DNA of 64,000 nt from Crotophaga sulcirostris (lineage: Eukaryota; Chordata; Aves; Cuculiformes; Crotophagidae), in contig VYZB01000121.1 in assembly GCA_013397455.1 (NCBI GenBank), positions 1,292,219 to 1,356,218 of the forward strand, read 5' to 3'. Positions 35,235 through 44,481 of this stretch are shown one piece after another (within the stretch, counting starts at the first letter, position 1; each line of letters begins with the position of its first letter). The notes below the pieces were generated by a model that saw only the letters and a program-made list of their open reading frames with translations, had not been told where the DNA came from and searched no databases. The position numbers and the translations under genes were made by a program.

Positions 35235-37049
35235 CTGAAATTTATACAATCTTAAGTTGAAACTAAATTATCATTGCACATCATAAAAACAAAATTATAC
35301 TGCAGATAAAGAAATAATCTACAATTAACAATAATAAATATGAGATCTCTTACATATGCAACTCAAACAACTGACAATATTATTCTCCTGTACACAATGG
35401 CAAGAAATCCAGATCCAGAGTCATCCCTAGTCATCTCTAACTATTCTGCACTCAGCTCTTGTTTTTATCTTTTCTGCCTAATGAGTTCCTGCATGGTAGC
35501 CAAAGGAAGTGGTGAACCACCCCCACGGAAGGCTTTCTACTTGGTTTTAAGAAAACTTTTATACACATTTGCTGTGGTTGCTTCAGAAGATACTGCTGAT
35601 ATTTTACCTCCTAGTCAAGGGAAAAAAAAATCTTCAAAATGGCAAAAGAATAGTGGTCTTGCCAAAATCATACACTAGCTTTGACAGAATTTCCATTAAA
35701 AAGGAAGTAATATAGGCAATTATTTGATGTGCTCCTTGTTACTGTTGTGATATTGCTGTACAAAACCCAGTAAAAAGTCTTCTGTGTTTCCTGTTGAAGT
35801 GTATTTCTAGGTGAAAGGTTCTATGTTACTGCACTGTGGAAGTGTGCATTGTATTGTGTCATGGCCTTTCCTGGTGTGAGGTCTCCAAGGGCTTTCGTTA
35901 CTGTGCATTTGATTTAACTTGAGAGATAACCTGCTCTCAGACCTGTTACTCTTAGACTAACACATTGGAAAAATAATACCATCATGTATTAGCATGGAAT
36001 ACTTGACTTCTTAGTTCAGAACAGTTGTTGCTGGATGAAAAACCTGTATTAGTAATGTTTTATTTCTCGCTACTGCTCTTTCAGTGCTCAGCACAATCTG
36101 CTGATTCAGGTTGATGGAAAATATTCATAAATTCGGACCCGATTTGCTGAATAGCTTTGGTCACAGTGCACATTTCCTTTGTTCAAAATCCCCCCAAACC
36201 TCAAACCACAGGATGATTCAATACTAGTCAAAAGTCGAATGAGCAACTCTGAGACTGAAAAATATTGAAGTCAATGAGTCTCACTTGTGTTGGTTGGAAG
36301 CACCGCTTTCCTGTATGATGAGATGGTTCTTTGTTTGAAGCCCCACTCACAACCCCACGCTTGCTAAAAATGATGTCTTTGAGCTGGAATCATTCTGAAA
36401 GAGATATACCCTTTTTATTAGCTAATGAATGAATATTCCAACGATTTAAAGATACTATTAATACCATGAAAACACAGTAAATACCTTAAGTGTGTTACAA
36501 TTGATAAGAGACAGCCAGTTGGGGAGAGTCTTATTTTATCCTTCTCCCACACGCTGAGGCTTATTCCAATGGTGAGATTCTGTTGATTTCATCCTTCTGG
36601 AAGATCCCAACCTGGAAGCACATGAATTGTACAAAGACCAGTGCTGAGGCCAGAGTTCAGTCATAGAAAATTCTGCTGTGAGCCAGAATCTCCAAACACC
36701 GACTGCAGATGGGTTTGAGTTTGAGACAGCGAATAGCCTGATCCTCCACCACTGAATCTGAGCAGCACTTCCACTGCTGTCAACAGGTGCTAATTGAGTG
36801 AGGATTGGAGCCACTCACAGCTATTTGCAGTTCAGCTTTAATAGTACAATATTTCTAATTTCTTAGCAAAACCTGTTCACACTGACTAGGAGTCATGATT
36901 TACAATGCCACCACTGCCTGGACTGCAAGGTGAGCAGTCAAAGTAGCACACCAGGTGTGTTTTGGGAATCTGCTGCAACCTGACATTCACCGACCCACTC
37001 AGAACATCCAACTTTTATTACTAAACAACATTTTTACATTTTACTTCAG

Positions 37050-37124
37050 TTTAAATACAAAATATGTTCATACAGACTGGAAGGATTTCAATCTAGAATT
37101 TAAATGTCTTTCTTCAATATCTTT
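37050..37124 (+). CDS. Candidate internal exon
   Basis: A strong acceptor (CATTTTTACATTTTACTTCAG) and a consensus-like donor (TT|GTAAGTATT) enclose 75 bp with only one open frame (phase 2 in, 2 out). The peptide includes NTKYVHTDWKDFNLEFKCL, a composition unlike translated AT-rich noise. No family recognised. It phases with 33060-33115 upstream and 40450-40537 downstream. Confidence 0.28.
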
Positions 37125-37364
37125 GTAAGTATTTAAAGCCTTTCTTTGAATTCCGGAGCCTTGTCATGTGCTTTGCTTAGCTGTTAATGCTGCTGCTTCT
37201 AGTCATATGATAGGGAGTGTGAATCTGTTCTATTTGAACATTAACATTTTGGAGATGTGTTAAATAAGTAAGAAAACCGTGGTAGCTGTTTTGAAACTTG
37301 TGGCTTGAAGTGTATTTCTAAGGTACCAGAACCTGTGCTGTGTGATTCCTGGCAGCACCCATTT

Positions 37365-37727
37365 TTAACATACCCTAGAACACCTGCTGAAACAAAAGCT
37401 ATTCCTAGCTTTCTGACCCCAAAACAAATTTGCCAGGTTCCTTTTGCCAGCCCTAGGTGGTCTACTGACTTGCCAAATCTTGCTACCTTGAACCTGAACC
37501 ACAGTTGTCACTTTTAAGCTAGTAGCACCTGCCAGTTTGGGTACAACCCCAGGGGAACTCCTTATTGTAACCTCAGCCTGTCCATCGTGTCTAGACACAA
37601 CACTAGTCTCAACCAATTGAGAAGTCATCTCAGTCCTTGGCAACCCAACTTTAATTCTGATTAGTGAACTTAATGTAGGTTTTCCAATATGAATGTCAGC
37701 CCAGAGTGTAGACTGACATACCTCTGT
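37365..37727 (-). CDS. Minus-strand 120-codon open segment, unrecognised
   Basis: On the minus strand an acceptor-like tract (cttatttcatgtcttcactag) is followed at once by a frame open to a stop at 37365-37367. The peptide is Val/Ser/Thr-rich and beta-like in its first 80 residues, then basic (PPRAGKRN). A donor-like AAG|GTAGCA occurs inside at about 37458. It could be an exon, a decayed retroelement ORF, or chance. I cannot assign it to a family. Confidence 0.18.
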   Translation of the reverse strand, partial: TEVCQSTLWADIHIGKPTLSSLIRIKVGLPRTEMTSQLVETSVVSRHDGQAEVTIRSSPGVVPKLAGATSLKVTTVVQVQGSKIWQVSRPPRAGKRNLANLFWGQKARNSFCFSRCSRVC

Positions 37728-37846
37728 CTAGTGAAGACATGAAATAAGTGTACTTATTATTTTTTATTTATTTATGGATACAATTACTCTTAAATTACCG
37801 ATCTAGACACAATTTTAGCCTTTGCTCAAGGCCTGTCTCACTTACT

Positions 37847-37966
37847 ATAGAATCATAGAGTGATTTGGGTTGGAAGGGACTCTAAAGCCCACCCAGTTCC
37901 AACCCCCCTGCCATGGGCAGGGACACCTCCCACTGGATCAGAGGGCTCAAAGCCTCACCAATGCAA
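37847..37966 (-). mobile_element. CR1 LINE, short 3' end
   Basis: Contains 'atagaatcatagagtgatttgggttggaagggac', 'ccctgccatgggcagggacacctcccactggatcagagggctc', then breaks off at 'caatgcaatgac'. About 120 bp of the ATTCTATG-tailed subfamily. Confidence 0.94.
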
Positions 37967-39805
37967 TGACATTTAGCAGAGGCAGTTTCGGATGTTACCA
38001 CATCCGTCTCTCTACTCCACTCCTCTGCTGAGTTTGATCACTTTCATAACTAAAGGGACAAAATGAAACTTGTGTCCTCACCTCTATTTAACCCAGTCTA
38101 TAAATACTTTTTGGTATTTTAAACACATCAGACTGTAAAGTAGGGTAACTAGTTCAGAAATGCTTTTTGCTCCATTGTTGCTGTTGCAGAAGCAGTAAAA
38201 TCTAGTGAACGAGCAGGACAGTTACTCAAGTGTAAAAGTGTAGCAAATATGCCTTTACCCAATAGACTTGGTCTATCGGATTCCACAAAATAGGTTAGCA
38301 GCACGAAGTTTAGGATTAGGACTTGAATTTGCGTGGCCTGTTTATTTGCCTTACAGATTTGTCGGGAAAAGGAAAGATTTGTGTAGGTGGAGATCCAAAC
38401 AGAAAATGGTAAAATTTCAGTTGAAGGTACTTAGAGTAAGTTCCAGAAAAACTGATGAAGACAACACTATGAATTATTACGTCTGCTATACAAACCTGCT
38501 CTTATCAAATATACTGTTTTGGAGGCAAAAAACCCAGAATTTTTGGAGTCTGTATTATTGACAACCTTTGCAAAAAAAATGTTGGGACAGTTCTGTTAGG
38601 AATTCAACTGTCTGCCAGGAAATAAAAAAACCCACAAAAGATACAGTAAAACTAGGATAGGGAAGCAGGTTTTTGGACTAAATGCCAAGGGTGAGGATGC
38701 TAACTGTAGACACGTCACCCAGCAAGTCTAGAGAAGGTGTGGTTATGGTGTGTGCTCCTTGGGAAGAAAGAAATAATTATTGCACATTGTTGAGGAGGAT
38801 GGAGTAGGGAGAGTTTTCTGCTTAATATTTTTACAGGCAACCTGAACAAGGTCAAAGGGGCAATTCTTAAAATGCAAATTAATAATTTCTTTTGGAATTT
38901 AATCCTCTGGTCTGTTCACGTCTGGTGCCAACTTTGTTTGAGCTTAGCAAGGAGGGTGTAAGAAACCCTGATGTGCTAGTTTGAATCAATCTGTTTCCCA
39001 GTGATCCCCATTTGCTTCATTTTGTTTCCTATTACAGAGCAGTTTTGGAAGTAAATAGTGGATTTCTTTCAGTTTAAGCTAAACAAAATATACTCCAGGA
39101 GATCTTTGCTGCACGGGTACTAATAGATGTTATGTTCAGATCTCCCTACCCTGCATTTGTGTACCTTAACTCCCCTATTCCATAATCTGACCATGCTCCA
39201 CTCTAATCTAGACATAAGATGGCATTTGCTGGAGAAATTGCTTCCTGTGCTAAAACGAAAATCCTTTACAGAAAAATTGAAGTCTTTTCCTTTTCACGCT
39301 AAGTTCATTTAGTTTATGATAAAGTAGCCTTTTACAGAAATGTACTTGTTCTACGTCAAAAGGAGTGAATATTTTGTCAATCTGGAGTTAACAAAATGGT
39401 TTTGCATATTTTTTAACATTTTCTGATTTGTTACACAATTAGAAAAGAAACAGTTTTGTAATACATTTTCAGCATATCTAAGGTTCCAGTTGGCTCTCTC
39501 ACAGAAGCTGAAGCTGCCTTAACATTTCAAAAGCTTCTCAGAAATATGTATTTCCTCTTTATGAAGACCAATTATTCTTAAGTAAATAAATAACAGATGT
39601 GTCTTGCATTTTTGGGAAACAGGTTTTGCTTTGAAAAAACTTATCATTTAAGAATCAAAAGACAGGTAAAACTTTTAAATCCATTAATGTAAAAAATGTT
39701 TTCATAAGAGGCATTTTGTATTACAGGTTGTTGTGAGATTCCAGGGAGAGAAAGAAGATAGATGCTGTTGTGCTGTATGTCAGAATAGTTTAATGTAAGA
39801 TATAT

Positions 39806-39905
39806 CATCGAATCACAGAATCTTAGACTCATAGAATGGTTTGGGTTGGTAGGGAGTATGAAGGCCATCTAGTCCAACCCCACTGCACTGAGAAGGGACA
39901 TCCTC
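39806..39905 (-). mobile_element. CR1 LINE, 100-bp 3' end
   Basis: 'atcgaatcacagaatcttagactcatagaatggtttggg' followed by 'ggccatctagtccaaccccactgca' and 'gaagggacatcctcaacta'. Only the 3' terminus is present. Confidence 0.9.
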
Positions 39906-39990
39906 AACTATATCATACCTGCAATGTAAAATCACCTTAAATTATCTCTATGCATTTGTTAAATTATAGAATAAAGCCTACTTGTAAATA

Positions 39991-40027
39991 CAAACACACA
40001 CACACATATATATGTGTACATATATAA
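39991..40027. repeat. (CA)n(TA)n microsatellite
   Basis: Alternating CA dinucleotides (39995-40005) pass into TA and TG dinucleotides, giving about 35 bp of alternating purine/pyrimidine sequence. Confidence 0.9.
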
Positions 40028-40449
40028 AATTTCTCATGAGAGAATATGCAAGTGATCCAAAAAACCCATGCAAACTAGCACATCTAAGGCTGTCAAAATT
40101 TACTGTCAGAAGATAGATGGAATTAAAAACATGTCCTTAAAACTACATTGTTTTCCTTGCTGTTCCAAAATGAGGTCTCTCATTTCTATCTGTTCTATCA
40201 GGCACTAACAGCATCCTGAATTCACTTGATCTTAGACTTTATTCCAGGCTTGGCTGAAATACTTTCCCAGATCTTGTCCTGTGTATGGATTTCTCTATGC
40301 TGCCCATATATGAAGAAAATTAATCTTGTACAAGAAATATCTGCTGGGATTTTGTCACTACTTTTGTGATTTGGTGATTATTTTTATTTGTTTGCTCAGG
40401 TGAATTGTGTGTTCACGGCTGTTCTCCTTACCTGCTTGTTTCACTTCAG

Positions 40450-40537
40450 AGCTCTTTCCTCCACAGAGTCTTTAAGTAATGCTAAATGTGGGACTATCCG
40501 TGTGGAGCATATTGGCTCTGGAAGCATGTTTCTTTGA
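40450..40537 (+). CDS. Candidate terminal exon
   Basis: A long pyrimidine tract (GTTCTCCTTACCTGCTTGTTTCACTTCAG) precedes one base plus 28 codons and a TGA at 40535-40537. The peptide is Ser-rich at the start (ALSSTESLSNAKCG) and ends GSGSMFL. Its one-base entry fits the exit of 37050-37124. No family recognised, and no clear poly(A) signal lies nearby (an AATAAA at about 41276 is within the ERV). Confidence 0.2.
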
Positions 40538-41030
40538 TTCTACAAAAATAATTCTCCGAGAGATACCATTTTTTCACTGATGTACATGAGGGCTCTGCTC
40601 TGATGTTTCCTTGCTACTTTTGTTTAGAGCCTGCCATTCTGTTACGGCACTTGTCTTTGATCCTCTCCACTGACCTGGGCACGTCACGGGTTGACAACAT
40701 GGGTGTAATTTACAGACTTCTGTCTCACAAAAGACGTCAAAGAAGTTGAAGGAGAGTGAGAAGCTTACTTCTAAACCATTAATTCACAGGCCCTGCTGGT
40801 TCCACAGGCCAGATCATCCTGTCCTCAAAGGTGAATGGGTCCTGCTCTTAGCTCATCTTGCTTCTGGATGAAACCCTTTCACTATGACGACAACATGCAC
40901 TCGCCAAAAGTTCACATTTGTGCATGTAGGTTGACCTTAAAGGCTGCTGACACTGAAGAGGCTGCTGATGACTGCACTCATAGAAATAGGCTGAACTGCT
41001 CTGCCAGCGTACAGACATGTAATCATGTCT

Positions 41031-41437
41031 CTCTTGATTAAAAAGACAGGTAATCCCCTCGATGGGGTAATTGAAAAAATACAGCAGTTAGGCGACTTTG
41101 GAGAATGGGACCCCGAGGAAGCATAGGGAACTGAGATAAAAACACTGAAGACAGGGTTTCTCAAAAGGAAATGTTTATAGCTTTGCTATGGGATGGCATG
41201 TCTTGTAGCAAAATTGATTGTATCTCAGCTCCTGAATTATGTAGGCTATGTAAACACAGAGGGTTGCACAAGCCAAATAAAAACGTGCAGAATTCTAAAG
41301 CAAAGGATGTAGGAACAACTCAGCCTACAGCACCTCCCCTGGAGCCTGAACGGGACTCCACTTCTACTCGTGGAGGGCCCCCCTGTGAGTGGATCAGTTG
41401 TTCTGGGGGAGAAGGAGGATTGGGAACCATATTCTGA
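41031..41437 (+). pseudogene. gag: ERV-L-type gag 3' remnant
   Basis: A retroviral gag-like reading starts by 41031 (GNPLDGVIEKIQQLGDFGEW) and hits a stop at 41124-41126. After a frameshift, a second frame is open from 41171 to 41437. The second frame contains P-T-A-P at 41324-41335, the canonical late-domain motif by which retroviral Gag recruits ESCRT, inside a Pro-rich stretch. One C-x2-C-like pair (LCRLCKH) precedes it. No matrix region or upstream LTR is recognisable. Assignment rests on position directly before the protease and on composition. The copy is interrupted and non-functional. Confidence 0.6.
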
Positions 41438-41579
41438 TTTGTATTCTTGTAAAGAGATCAGGGAAATAGTTCATGAATGTAAACCGGAATGATATGAGAG
41501 CCACGCTTAAGTGCACCAGGCGCACAAGGACTGGCGATCACAGGTGGAGCTCCAAATGTTTTGGAGAACCTGATCCTCT

Positions 41580-41830
41580 CAAACAGTGAAAGCCCTAGTT
41601 GACGCTGGAGTGGAGGCTTCTTTATTTTATGGGAATCCAAAGAAATTTAAAGGGCAACCAGTAATTATTATGGGCTGGGGGAGGTGGGGAGGCAGGAACA
41701 AATTGAAGCTGTGCAGACACAAACCGAAATGCAAATAGGAAACCTCCCCAAATGACTGTATCCAGTCATGACTGTCCCCATTCCCGAATGTATAATAGGA
41801 ATAGACATTTTGAAGGGACTGACTTTAAAT
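41580..41830 (+). pseudogene. pro: ERV-L-type protease remnant
   Basis: A retroviral aspartic protease reading is visible: the active-site segment at 41595-41630 (ALVDAGVEASL), then FKGQPVII for the flap region, and IIGIDILKG near the C-terminus (about 41789-41815). The catalytic triad normally D-T/S-G is D-A-G at 41601-41609, and there is a frameshift between the active site and the C-terminal helix. It is inactive. The order gag-pro-RT without spacing is that of a simple retrovirus. The downstream RT resembles class III (ERV-L) elements. Confidence 0.75.
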
Positions 41831-41914
41831 CTCCTGAACAATCAGTATCAGTTTGGAGTTAAAAATTATATCAGTGCTAGACAACTCTTAGTAGGGAAAG
41901 TAAAAATGCCTTCT

Positions 41915-42640
41915 GTGCAGATTCCTGCTGCTACTAAATTAGCGTTTATGAAACAACATAGAATCCTAGGGGCACATGAGGAGATACCAAAAACAATTAA
42001 AGATTTGGTTGAAAATGGAGTTTTAAAATCCACAACTACCTCCTGGACTAATTGTGTGTGGCAGGTAAAGACAACTTAGGGTGCCTGGCGAGTGACTGTT
42101 GACTACAGAGAGTTAAACGAATACCCCGGTAGCAACCGTGGTACCAGATTCCACTACTTTAACTGAGAGACTGTAGCAACACCCAGGAACCTGGTATGCA
42201 GTTGTCACTTTGGCCAGTATTTTCTTCACATTGCAATGGACATTGCAAAGAACACTTTTACTTGTCTGCTTCAAGGGTGGATACATAACCCTACTATTTG
42301 TCCCTGGACAGTGGCTGAGCATTTGGATGAAATAAAACTGCCCCCCCATATGCAGATAGTAAATTATATTTATGGCATTATGATTCAGGGTGAAACTGAG
42401 CAAGAGGTGCAGGATCAATTGGAATTGTTAATTCAGCATATGAAAAATAAAGGATGGGAGATTAACCCTACTAAAGTTCAAGGACCATCCCAAACGATAA
42501 AACTTTTAGGAATTCAGGGGCGTTGTGAGCAATGGGACATCTTACCCGAGGCCTGGCAAAAAATTCTAGATTTTGTTGTACCTTGTAATAAGGAGGCACA
42601 GAGATTTATTGGATGCAGGAGTTCTAAAGTCAACCACAAC
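41915..42640 (+). pseudogene. pol: ERV-L-type reverse transcriptase remnant
   Basis: RT fingers/palm sequence is recognisable in order. The N-terminal segment (about 41920-42076, with TIKDLVENGVLKSTTTSW) ends in a TAG at 42077-42079. VTVDYRELNE follows in another frame (about 42088-42120), then a decayed palm, and an open frame at 42236-42709 with QLELLIQHMKNKGWEINPTK (about 42416-42475). The polymerase motif that should read Y-x-D-D is Y-I-Y-G at 42365-42376, so both catalytic aspartates are gone. RNase H and integrase are absent. The GWEINPTK-type block and layout point to class III (spuma-like, ERV-L). Dead copy. Confidence 0.85.
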
Positions 42641-42752
42641 AGCTTGGAACAATTCAGTTTTGTCTGTCAGAAAAAGCGATTCATCCTGGTGAATGACTGT
42701 AGATTTTAGAGAACTAAATAAACACACTCCATTTAAGTGCCTCGGCCCCTTA
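42615..42752 (+). pseudogene. Second, out-of-order RT N-terminal fragment
   Basis: Directly after the RT thumb/connection region, the sequence returns to the start of RT. 'ggagttctaaagtcaacc' at 42618 parallels 'ggagttttaaaatccaca' at 42018, and a VDFRELNKHTP-like stretch parallels the VDYRELNE one at about 42094. The two copies are related but clearly diverged, so this is a piece of a different ERV-L copy, or an ancient duplication, joined at about 42614. Contains a stop. Confidence 0.75.
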
Positions 42753-42773
42753 CCAACCTGAGAAGGTTTGAAA

Positions 42774-43199
42774 TGACCCCAAGGGTGAAATTAAGACACA
42801 AATGAGGTCAAATGTCATGATCAAACATTGCAGTTTATTATAACCTATGTAGAAGAGAGAGAGAGAGAGAGTGGAGCTGCCACCATGGATTCAACGGTGT
42901 CCTACAGGTGAGGAAACATTCCAGTCTTAACTGTTTTACTTAACCACACCTTCCCCCCACGGTTGTTGGGGGATCTTCAAGGGTCTTCAGGGCCCTCTTT
43001 TGAGTCCGTGGTGTCTGGGCACATGAGGGGTGGTGGGGGAAGTGGGTTAAGGTTCACAGACAGGAAACAATCTCAACTGTCACTTCTTGAGCTCCACTGT
43101 AAATGGGAACAGGACAGGAGACCTTCAGCCTGGTTTGTGGTTTTATGCTCCAGCAACATTGAGACAGTCACCTAACAGAGTCTTTCACAGTCTCTTACA
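42774..43199 (-). mobile_element. Probable retroviral LTR, minus strand, 426 bp
   Basis: On the minus strand the segment begins TGTAAGAGAC (complement ending at 43199) and ends ...GGGGTCA (complement from 42774), so it has TG...CA ends. AATAAA (complement tttatt, 42834-42839) lies about 60 bp from its 3' end, and ATAAAA lies in the U3 part (complement at about 43139-43146). The sequence just outside its 5' end, CACAGGGAGG, is purine-rich as expected of a polypurine tract, which would make this a 3' LTR. A (GA)n run (42853-42871) lies inside. No second LTR or target duplication was found. Confidence 0.5.
42853..42871. repeat. (GA)n microsatellite within the LTR
   Basis: Nine alternating GA dinucleotides. 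A second, impure purine run of GA/AAAG type occurs at 43253-43287 just outside the LTR. Confidence 0.9.
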
Positions 43200-43430
43200 C
43201 CTCCCTGTGGCTCAACATTGCTGTCCCAGGAGCAGTTTTTTGTAGTGACATGAGACAGAGAGAGAGAAAGAAAAAGAGGAAAGAGTGAATGTATATAGAA
43301 CCTAATTATAACAATCTAATTTCCAAAATTTATCTCACTTTTAACAATAATAACATTAACAATTATGACATGTTAAACTTTATAACACCAACCCGAACAA
43401 TATTAGCAATTATAACGTGTTTAAATTTAA

Positions 43431-43964
43431 CTAATCTGTTATAAACCAGTCTCTGGGTTCTGGGGGACTAGAAGGGGGACAAGAATTCGAAGATGAAAGT
43501 TTACATGGACAATTACATGATGAACATTTACCTGGGCAAAAAAGAAGCTTCGCTAGAATAATCATCACAATGACCAGTAAAATCATGACTACGTAATAAA
43601 ATGACACAAGCACATACATATCAATTGTTTTAAGTAGAAAGCTGAGCAAAGTTGGCCTTAGTGGTCTGTGCAGGTTAGAAATGCCGTGCTTGATACACCT
43701 CAGCTTGCCCTGAACCTGGACAAAGGTGTACTCAAATGATATAGCAGGAGCACGTGAGGATTTTGTAGTACTGTCAGTCAAGCACAGTAAGGATGTGAGC
43801 TCTGGGATTATCTGGAAGGCAAAGGTGGGTGAAGTTGCATGTAGGAGGCATGCAAGTAGTGAAAGAACGGTTAATATGAGCATGAGAGCATACAAAGGGC
43901 AGGGCGTCCTCCCAAATACAGAAAGGATGAGTGTCAAGACAAGAGAAATCAAAGTCAGCCACAT
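43431..43964 (-). CDS. 177-codon ORF for a multi-pass, Cys-tailed membrane protein
   Basis: The longest uninterrupted reading frame in the window (184 codons from an upstream GTG at 43985; first ATG at 43964). From the ATG, residues about 1-17 are a hydrophobic signal/anchor (MWLTLISLVLTLILSVFG). Residues about 25-42 are a second hydrophobic segment (ALMLILTVLSLLACLL), followed by a polar central region with 'SFEYTFVQVQGKLRC'. A long third segment lies at about 124-146 (VLVSFYYVVMILLVIVMIIL), followed by a Cys-, Ser- and Pro-rich tail (CPGKCSSCNCPC). It ends about 230 bp upstream of the probable 3' LTR in the same orientation, the place of an env 3' end or accessory gene. I see no classical env transmembrane features (no immunosuppressive-like domain, no furin site). 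Function unknown. Confidence 0.4.
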   Translation of the reverse strand: MWLTLISLVLTLILSVFGRTPCPLYALMLILTVLSLLACLLHATSPTFAFQIIPELTSLLCLTDSTTKSSRAPAISFEYTFVQVQGKLRCIKHGISNLHRPLRPTLLSFLLKTIDMYVLVSFYYVVMILLVIVMIILAKLLFCPGKCSSCNCPCKLSSSNSCPPSSPPEPRDWFITD

Positions 43965-44250
43965 AGCAAGCAGAGAGGATACCACCTACCCTACTATTCT
44001 GTTTTTGGAAAGAGAGGGCAACGGTGCATAAACTGGCACCTGCAAGGAGAACCTGAGAAGCCAAAGAACCACATAGAGTTTGTTCTGATTTATCTCACTA
44101 AGGATCTCACTGGCCCACTCACCATGAGCTCAGGACAAGGAACGACCAGGGACTCTGCCCATACAGATGGCATCCGTTCCCTGGTACTGCGTACCTACAG
44201 CTAATTCAGAGTAGGACTGGGTAAGAGTAATATATCAAGTACAGATATTG

Positions 44251-44481
44251 AGTATCACAGTATCACAGTATCACCAGGTTGGAAGAGACCTCTGAGATCA
44301 TCAAGTCCAACCTATAAGCCAACACTAACACCATCTCATCACCTAAACCATGGCACTGAGTGCCTCATCCAGTCTTCCCTTAAACACATCCGGGGTCGGC
44401 GACTCCACCACCTCCCTGGGCAGCGCATTCCAGTGGCCAATCACCCTTTCAGGGAAGAACTTCTTCCTAACATCAAGTCTT
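44251..44481 (-). mobile_element. CR1 LINE 3' end (GATACTGT-tailed, young)
   Basis: Starts with three tail units (gtatcacagtatcacagtatcacc), then 'aggttggaagagacctctgagatcatcaagtccaacctataagcc' to 'agggaagaacttcttcctaacatcaagtct'. It is nearly identical to the copies at 57653 (minus) and 56629 (plus), so recent. It forms the right border of the recognisable ERV remains. Confidence 0.97.

Larger units (their letters stand above)
33263..37846. other. Unique stretch with three exon-like segments
   Basis: No transposon is recognised between the AT-rich tract and the CR1 at 37847. It contains the candidate exons at 35198-35234 (minus) and 37050-37124 (plus), and a minus-strand open frame at 37365-37727, all listed separately. 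The 120-codon plus frame at 34111-34473 shows no protein-like feature. Confidence 0.4.
37967..41030. other. Unique AT-rich stretch up to the ERV locus
   Basis: Contains one short CR1 end (39806-39905), a CA/TA microsatellite (39991-40027) and the terminal exon candidate at 40450-40537. The left border of the retroviral remains could not be seen; no LTR is recognisable between 40540 and 41030. Confidence 0.4.
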
